Source of the DNA: Medicago truncatula
Taxonomy: Eukaryota > Streptophyta > Magnoliopsida > Fabales > Fabaceae
Length of the DNA: 64,000 bases
Assembly (NCBI RefSeq): GCF_003473485.1
Contig: NC_053042.1
Span: 37,662,762 to 37,726,761 of the forward strand
Direction: 5' to 3'
Shown in pieces: positions 57,591 through 64,000 of the stretch; position 1 is the first letter of the stretch; every line of letters starts with the position of its first letter. The notes beneath the pieces are model-generated. The model saw only the letters and a program-made list of their open reading frames with translations, was not told the origin of the DNA and made no database searches. Position numbers and translations under genes: made by a program.

Positions 57591-58195
57591 AAATCTTGTT
57601 ATTTCTTTCCTTCCAAATAACTCAGACAATAGCCAGCCAGATTACTGTGAAAAGAGTGTATAGATCGCGGTAACCCCGCCAAATGACCAAACTGGTGAAG
57701 ATGATCTCTAACGGAAGCTAGAGCAATAAAATAAATGCCTAACCATTGACATATAAGGTGCCGCACCATACCAAAATGATCACAACGAAAGAGTAGATGG
57801 TTCGCCGTCTCGGAAGAGCCGCACCCACCTAAACAAGAAATGTCGTCCAGAGGAATGATTCTCCTACGAAGGAGGTTGTCTTTAGTTGGAATTCGATTGA
57901 GAAGGAGTCTCCAAGCAAACACAGAGACCTTAAGCGAAACTTGCTACTTCCACAAATCGTCGAACAAACCACGCTCAGAAGAGACACCTGCCGTCGTCGG
58001 ATAATTATATGTCCAATTAACGGAATAACCATTAATAGGGTCAAGAATCCACCGCCACCTGTCATGAATATAGTCCTACAAAACAACATTACGCAACAGA
58101 GACGCACACTCGGAAACCGTCACCTCCTCCCACGTTAAGAGACGCATCCTCCACAAGCACCACCACCATCTATCCACTCCCTCCTCTCCATCTCC
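57590..58195 (-). mobile_element. LINE (L1-type) 3' ORF fragment with zf-RVT domain
   Basis: On the minus strand one frame carries 'DYIHDRWRWILDPINGYSVN', then 'VSVFAWRLLLNRIPTKDNL', 'CLGGCGSSETANHLLFRCDH' (the zinc-binding C-x-CGS...E-x2-HLLF-x-C pattern) and 'HQFGHLAGLPRSIHSF', the standard end of plant LINE reverse transcriptases. Two in-frame TAG stops (after 'RNVVL' and after 'DDLWK') show it is dead. The reverse transcriptase core is absent. Confidence 0.85.
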
Positions 58196-58925
58196 TGCAC
58201 CAAATTTTGATGGAGCGACAAATTAATTTGATTAATATTTTACAATTTTAATCATCATTTGAAATATTGATAATGTGATACCCTAGATTGATACGATCCT
58301 ATAATTTTAAGTGCAAGGATATTCATATTTCCTAAAAAAAAAAATTGGATATTTATATTTCAGGTTCACTATCTCAAGATGGTATAATATTAGTGTTTAC
58401 TAGATAAATATATTCACACATGAAAATTTGTATAAATTTTTATTTAATAAAAGAAAAACTGAAACTTGTGGTTGCTACTTTGAGTTCGAAACATGTGGTT
58501 GTCACTTTTGTGTTGTGAACATAGTTTAACCTCCGAATTCTTTACTTATTCATCTTATAAGTAAAATTTTAACCGGTAAACTATTTGATCTAAAAGAAAA
58601 AAAAAAACAAAACAGAAACATATTTATGCTGTGAAAATTAGTTAAATTATGTATACTGTGAGTATGGGCTTAAATAAATTTTTTATCCTTCATGTTTATT
58701 TTAAACATTGTATTTTAATCTCTTAAATTAAATTCTCTATGTGGTGGACAGTTCACCCATGTGGCGTGTAAGTTTGGATTTAGTTGATACATGTGATGTT
58801 AAGTTGGACCGGATTTATAATCTATAACAATATATAAAAAATATACATAAATTTGAGCTGACATCTTTATCTGGTTAAAAATATCCTTAAATAAATTTAT
58901 CCTTAATTTTGAAATATTAAATTGA

Positions 58926-58982
<57 letters not shown>

Positions 58983-59245
58983 AGATTTTAAGTTTGACTG
59001 AAAAATTTGAGTTAGAAATAGAATATTATATTGTTGATATCTTTGAAAAATATAAACACAGTTTATTACAATTTGAACACAAACATTTATATTTATATCT
59101 AAAACAAATAAATGATTAAATAGTTAAAAAAAAATTCAAAGTTTTACAACCAGAAAAAATACTTTATAATTTAGTGATATTAACATAGTAAAAAAAGTGC
59201 ACAGACATATACAAAATGATATTTACTATATATATAAAAAAAAAA
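58196..59245. other. Intergenic AT-rich DNA
   Basis: No gene. It includes an (ATT)n microsatellite and, near 58670-58800, half of a Mutator-like MITE ('GGGCTTAAATAAATTTTTTATC'). Confidence 0.5.
58928..58981. repeat. (ATT)n microsatellite
   Basis: About 18 perfect ATT units. Confidence 0.95.
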
Positions 59246-59246
59246 A

Positions 59247-60648
59247 AGACTATTACTTTTCCCACCCTACTGCCTTCTCGCGCGTCCTGTGATTTTGACC
59301 AAAATACCCTTTGTCCGGATTGTATAATCCGGATCAGATTGTTAGTGATTTCCGGAAACAGAAATTCGGACCAGATATTATGTAATTTTCTGTGTCTTTC
59401 TTTGATGTCAAGGGTCTCTGTTGATCGTTATATGAACCCCACACAAGCTGCAATGCATTGCAATTGCAGGGTTCCTATGAACGGTCAACAATGACCATGA
59501 CACCATCGACACCCCCAAAAAACTAAAAAAACATTTGAAGAAAATGTAAGAAAAGAGGTGAAGTGAAGAATGTAGGTATTTTTTGAAGATGGAAGCCTAT
59601 TTATAGCCTAAAACAAGTCCTAAGTCATTATTACAGTCAATGAAAACGTGTTAGTGGTTGCTGTAATCGTCCAAACCCACATTAATGACTCTGAATCTTT
59701 CCAGATTTTACATTCCGGAATGTCCTTAGCCCTATAGGAAGTGCCAATTTTCCCTCGTTCACCACCATTATCGCATTAATTCGGAAAATATATTCCGGAA
59801 GGCATCAGTCATGGTCGGTGGTCTGCACCACACGTTTTTGCGGTGGTCAAGTAAAAAAAACGTGGTAAAACGCGTTTTTTGACTGCATTTATGGCCTCCC
59901 AGCCGTTTTTGACCCACCCCTCCCTATAAATACCTTCCCAAACCCCACCATTTCTTACACCATCCTCTCCCACCCTCTCTTCCTCTTCTTCCTTCTACAA
60001 CCATGGTTTTCCATCGTTGGCCTTTCATAGATAAGGGCCTCGTTGAAAACTTTTAGGGTTTGTATGAACGGTCAATAAGGATGGAACCGCGCTGCAACGA
60101 AGCGCGGTTCATCTAAGGGTCATGTGGGTCAGTGTGGTTCTTAGCTTGGCCTGCCTGAGCGTAAGTTTGAGCACCCCCATCTCCCTCAGGGGCATTGTTC
60201 TCTTCTTCCCACCCTCCTCTTCCCTCCTCCTCCGGTTTTCCTCCAATAGGCAAACTACTAGTATGTCTCATCACATACCAGTAGTTAGGCTCTTAGGAGA
60301 TTAGAATTAGGCTCATAGGAGATTAGAAATAGATTTAGGATCTTATGTAATAAGCTTAAAAAGCTTGAAAATTATAGTAATGTATTGTTCATATATTAAT
60401 AAAATGAGTTGTTTTTATGTTTGTGTCTTTTTATTTTTGTTTTTTATTTTATTTGCACTTTATTTTACAAAGTTTGAAGATTAAAATTGCAAAACTTCTG
60501 GTAAAACATTATTCCGGATTTTTAAATCTGAAAACATCTACAAAATTCTAACAATAGCATCCGGAAAACGAAATTCGAACCAGGGGTAAAATTGGAAAAA
60601 AATAGGGCGCGCGAGGAAAAACATAGGCTGGGAAAAGTAATAGTCTTA
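59247..60648. mobile_element. Non-autonomous Mutator-like element sharing TIRs with the OTU-type MULE
   Basis: Left end AGACTATTACTTTTCCCACC and right end TGGGAAAAGTAATAGTCT are inverse copies, as are the inner parts with CGCGCGTCC/GGGCGCGCGAGG. The interior has no transposase. It contains ATCCGGAT palindromes (59313-59334, about 60510-60530), a GC-richer stretch at 59880-60130 and a TATA-like 'CTATAAATACC' at about 59925. The same TIR occurs a third time at about 63690-63751. A-rich flanks prevent a firm target duplication. Confidence 0.78.
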
Positions 60649-60742
60649 AAAAAATGCTAATATATTTTTTCTTCCAAAACTAGCACCACGTCTAAGTGGA
60701 TCAATCGTTGAACACAAGTGACAATGAAAAACAACTTTTCCA

Positions 60743-61993
60743 CAAACTATCAAACACGTTTATAATGCTTCTTATAGGTATAGGCGGTTCATTAGGGGTA
60801 CGAGGAATGACATGCAACATCTCTTGAAGTCTTTGATATATAATGGTTACGTTTATCATTGTAGGAAGTATCCTGATTCTGAGGTTGTCAGTGATGTTTT
60901 TTGGGCACATCCAGATTCTATCAAGTTGTTTAACACGTTCTCCACGGTGCTTGTGTTGGATTCAACATACAAGACAAACAAGTATCGTCTTCCATTGCTT
61001 GAGTTTGTCGGTAACACCTCTACCATGAAAACATTCTCTATTGCTTTTGCCTATATGATATCTGAGAGGCAAGTCAATGTTTATTGGGCTCTTGAGAGGT
61101 GTCGTGAGATGTTGCACTCCAAAGATCTCTATCCCAAAGTAGTTGTCACCGATCGGGACAATGCTTTGATCAATGCTATGGAAAAGGTTTTCCCTAAAGC
61201 TACTACTTTGTTGTGCTCATATCACATTGGATAAAATGTGAGAGCAAAGTGTAAATTGGATTGCAAAGTGACGGATCTCAAAGGCAAGAATGGGCAAGCG
61301 ATTAAGCCTGGTTCGGTGGTGAAGATTGTGATGGCTGCATGGATGGATATTGTGGACTCCGAAACGGAGGAAGCATACATTGATAATTGGACCCGGTTCA
61401 AAGTTCTATGCACAAAATTTTCCAAATTTTTGGAATATGTTGAAAAGACAATTTTGGATCCGGTTAAGGAGAAGTTTGTGAGGTTTTGGGTTGACAAAAA
61501 CCTTCATATGGGGAATACTACAACAAACAGAGCTGAATCTGCGCACGCTCGGTTGAAAAAGTGTTTGAGTAGTAGTATGGGTGATTTGAGTAAAAACTGG
61601 AAATCTGTTCATAACATGCTAGAGTTGCAACATACCGCAATACATGCTTCATTTCAGACAAGCATAATAATGCTTGAACATAGGTTCAAAGGAAAGATGT
61701 TGTGGTCTAATTTGACCCGGAACATTTCAAGGGAAGCATTACATCATCTCGTAGTGGAGTACAATAAAGCACTTGAAATTAATACGGATAAATCAAAATG
61801 TGGTTGTTTGAGTTTGATCACTTACGAATTACCGTGTGCATGTATGATTGGTTTGAAGATCAAGAACGGAACCAACTTCCGTTTGGAAGAAATTCACACC
61901 CACCAGAAGAGGTTGAAGTTCGAGTACGAGGTTGACCCGAATCTGCCAAAAAAAGAAGACATCTCTCTATTTCCAGAATGAGATATTCTTCAG
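60743..61993 (+). pseudogene. Mutator-like (MULE) transposase, decayed, N terminus missing
   Basis: Reading begins in the middle of the protein ('PQTIKHVYNASYRYRRFIRG'), so the DNA-binding N terminus is absent. The DDE core is clear: 'VLVLDSTYKTNKYRLPLLEF' with the first Asp, 'VVVTDRDNALINAMEKVFP' with the second, 'LLCSYHIG', and 'NTTTNRAESAHARLKKCL' with the Glu. A SWIM zinc finger follows ('KCGCLSLITYELPCACM'). Two in-frame stops are seen: TAA at 61232-61234 just after 'SYHIG', and TGA at 61979-61981 where a Trp is expected. The exon ends CAG|GTGATT at 61993 and joins 62287 in phase 0, giving an OTU-type C-terminal half. It resembles FAR1/MuDR-type transposases of legumes. Confidence 0.88.
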
Positions 61994-62286
61994 GTGATTT
62001 TTTAAAAAAAAATTGTGTTACTTTAGGTTCTGCCCAGGATTTCTGTTTTAATTTCCTGTACTGGTGCAATCCGGATTTTATAATCCGTACAATGTTAATG
62101 AGTTCCGGATTATAAAATCCAAAATGTAGCATTTACGCCTCATGCAAGCGCATTTAAGGCTCATGCAAAGGGCGTATCAGGAAGTTTCGGTTTTAATATT
62201 CCGAAATATATAATTTAGTTCTGGATTTTAAAATCCGGAATGTATCATGAACATACCAGAATGATAGTTTTCTTACAATATTGCAG

Positions 62287-63327
62287 GCTCGGTTGAAGGA
62301 CGCCGATTACAACATGAAGTTGCATTTGAAGGAACAATTCCGACAATTTGTTTTACCAGAGACCACCTCTATGCGTCCACCGCCAAATAAGGTCACCACC
62401 AAAGGAGCTCCTAAGAAAGATAAGCAAAACATTCGATCGACAAGGCGGTCCCCTTCGCTATGGGAGATTGTTGACTCCCAGGAGCAAGAGACACAAGGTT
62501 CACAAACAAGATCAACAGGGACGAGTAGGAAGAGTGCACGAAAAAGCAACATGTCACCTACTCCTCCTAAGCCAACTCCAAAAACCCGAACAAGCCAACA
62601 CCGGTTAAAGTTAACATACCACACAAAAACCAAATCCCAATTTGGATGCATAAATTTATTGAAAAGGTTACAAATGTACCCGGTGATGGCCATTGTGGGT
62701 TCAGAGCAGTTGCGGTCTTACGTAACTTGATTGTTGATGATCACACATTAGTCCGGTACAACCTTTACAAAGAGCTTATCGGTGTAGAAAATGCCTGCTA
62801 TCGGACGATGATTAATGATGATAGGCCTTATAAAGAGGTCTTAGACGCTCTATCCTACGCCGATATTGAGAATGCACCACAGGATAAATGGATGACCATG
62901 CCGGATATGGGTTTCCTCATCGCACAAAAATTCAACCAAACGATTGTTGTGTTGTCCACTGGGTTAGGGCCATCGACAACCTATTTCCCTCTGTGGTCCA
63001 CCGCCGCCGCCAAGTATCTCTCCGTTGACGTGTCTGGCATAAGTGAATGACAACCATTTTATGGCATTGGATTTGAAGGATGGTTGTCTGATTCCTCCCA
63101 CTTGCAATCTGTGGAGACGACACCATCAAGAGGATGCAGACAGCTGGCCTAATAGATATGCCATTCGGATGGTAGATTATAATGAGCTAAGTCGGGCGGC
63201 GGGTCAAGCGGTGGTAGAAGATGATGAAGAATTGTACATTATTGAAAATCTTGATCCCGATGAGAGGGTTGGTCCTGGTGTGAAGGCTGAAAATGATGAT
63301 AGCTCCTTTGATCTTTCGGCGCCATAG
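62287..63327 (+). pseudogene. C-terminal half of the MULE protein with OTU-like cysteine protease domain
   Basis: After the AG acceptor at 62285-62286 the frame continues 'ARLKDADYNMKLHLKEQFRQ', then a basic Pro/Ser-rich linker (about 62370-62600). A frame change near 62590 leads to 'IPIWMHKFIEKVTNVPGDGH' and the OTU catalytic motif GDGHCGFRAVA (Asp and Cys, about 62670-62710). A second frame change near 63040 separates this from 'NDNHFMALDLKDGCLIPP', which carries the OTU catalytic His. An acidic tail ends at 63327. OTU domains are deubiquitinase-type cysteine proteases; fused to MULE transposases their role is unknown. The catalytic residues are present but the frames are broken, so no active product is expected. 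Confidence 0.82.
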
Positions 63328-63414
63328 ATTAGATATATATCATTGGTTTAGTTGAAATGTATATCATTAGGTGAAATGTGTAATTATATAAATTCAACTC
63401 TTTTTTTGGTATAA

Positions 63415-63416
<2 letters not shown>

Positions 63417-63490
<74 letters not shown>
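63417..63490. repeat. (TA)n microsatellite
   Basis: About 37 AT units in the 3' part of the MULE. Confidence 0.95.
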
Positions 63491-63494
<4 letters not shown>

Positions 63495-63689
63495 CATTTT
63501 TTGATATACTATTTAAGTTAATTGCCTTTTATAAATACATATATAATGATTTTTCGAAAAACAATGATAAAAAAACCACAAGGACATGCAAATTTGTTTC
63601 AGTTCTGTGTACCGGTTGAATTGGTTGAATTCGGAATATACAAGACACGTTCGAATTACATAATCCAAAATGCTCCGAGGATAATTTTG

Positions 63690-63751
63690 GAAAAAAATAG
63701 GACGCACGAGGAAAGACATAGGATAGGAAAAGTAACAGTAAGAGTCTTAAT
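63690..63751. mobile_element. Right TIR of the OTU-type MULE
   Basis: 'TTGGAAAAAAATAGGACGCAC' less its last base, 'GAGGAAAGACATAGGATAGG' and 'AAAAGTAACAGTAAGAGTCTT' less its last base match the TIR at 60592-60648 with small changes. It closes the element on the right; its own left TIR is missing, or is one of those at 59247 or 60648. Confidence 0.75.
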
Positions 63752-64000
63752 TTTTTGTTGTTACAATGGAGACTAACCCAATTACTTTGGAGAATAATTA
63801 ACTCCCAGTCGAATTCTGGTTTGTTCTGATTATGTAATTATTTGTATTGGTGTTAGACTGACTTGACTGTCCTGCTTTGGAAGTGTAATTGTTCATTTAT
63901 CTAATCTTGGCAAATCTTGTGCTTAGGTAGAGCTTTTAATATATTTTGTTTTTTTGAAAGAAAAATATCAAGTGCAAAAAGATGGTACGAGAGTAGAATT
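63752..64000. other. Window end, no feature seen
   Basis: Short stretch without recognisable gene or repeat. Confidence 0.5.

Noticed and set aside
51968-58000. One large pack-MULE spanning the SMR gene
   Set aside because: Only a left-type TIR at 51968 is visible; no inverse partner was found on the right, so capture of SMR by a Mutator-like element is not supported.
62307-62693. 128-residue antisense frame opposite the OTU linker
   Set aside because: Shadow of the transposon's plus-strand coding sequence.

Overview
The window is nuclear DNA of a flowering plant. It is AT-rich, its genes have introns with GT/AG borders, and it is densely seeded with short inverted-repeat elements whose ends read like 'GGCTAAAT...GGTCCCTTA', a style common in papilionoid legumes. 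The transposon families and the CRY2 and dioxygenase protein sequences suggest Medicago or a close relative; this is inference, since no search was possible.

Layout. 1-2.8 kb: AT-rich DNA with two LINE fragments. 2.8-6.28 kb: a 1.74-kb unit in two tandem copies, ending about 120 bp before the start codon of an ADF6-type actin-depolymerizing factor gene (6401-9784, +). 10.15-10.49 kb: a small Pol III gene with a plant snRNA-type upstream element, conserved CR-I and CR-V cores and a T-run terminator, read here as the RNase MRP RNA gene. 11.0-13.6 kb: three Mutator-type inverted-repeat elements side by side, the largest carrying a two-exon reading frame. 15.1-19.0 kb: cryptochrome CRY2 (+, five coding exons). 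19.6-30.9 kb: three tandem 2-oxoglutarate/Fe(II) dioxygenase genes (-) of the 'ACC oxidase homolog' type, with a truncated xyloglucanase-inhibitor-like pseudogene fused between the first and second. Intron 1 of the first dioxygenase gene holds a tRNA-derived SINE and a 565-bp foreign-looking, probably mitochondrial, insert between 149-bp direct repeats. 35.5-36.8 kb: intact single-exon EDGP/XEGIP-like gene (-). 40.2-40.8 kb: PRA1-family gene (+). 45.5-48.8 kb: DRIP-type RING E3 ligase gene (-, seven coding exons). 51.3-57.2 kb: Mutator-like and hAT elements around a small SIAMESE-related CDK-inhibitor gene (-) whose upstream region received a 3.7-kb solo LTR. 57.6-58.2 kb: LINE 3' fragment. 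59.2-63.75 kb: Mutator-like elements, including a decayed transposase followed by an OTU-type cysteine protease domain.

The host genes do not form a pathway. From memory, Arabidopsis chromosome 1 (At1g03-At1g07) carries CRY2 beside dioxygenase genes, with EDGP, PRA1 and DRIP relatives not far away, so the gene order probably reflects old conserved synteny. The dioxygenase cluster grew by local duplication that also copied sequence from just downstream of CRY2. Most of the rest of the window is transposon-derived or featureless AT-rich DNA.
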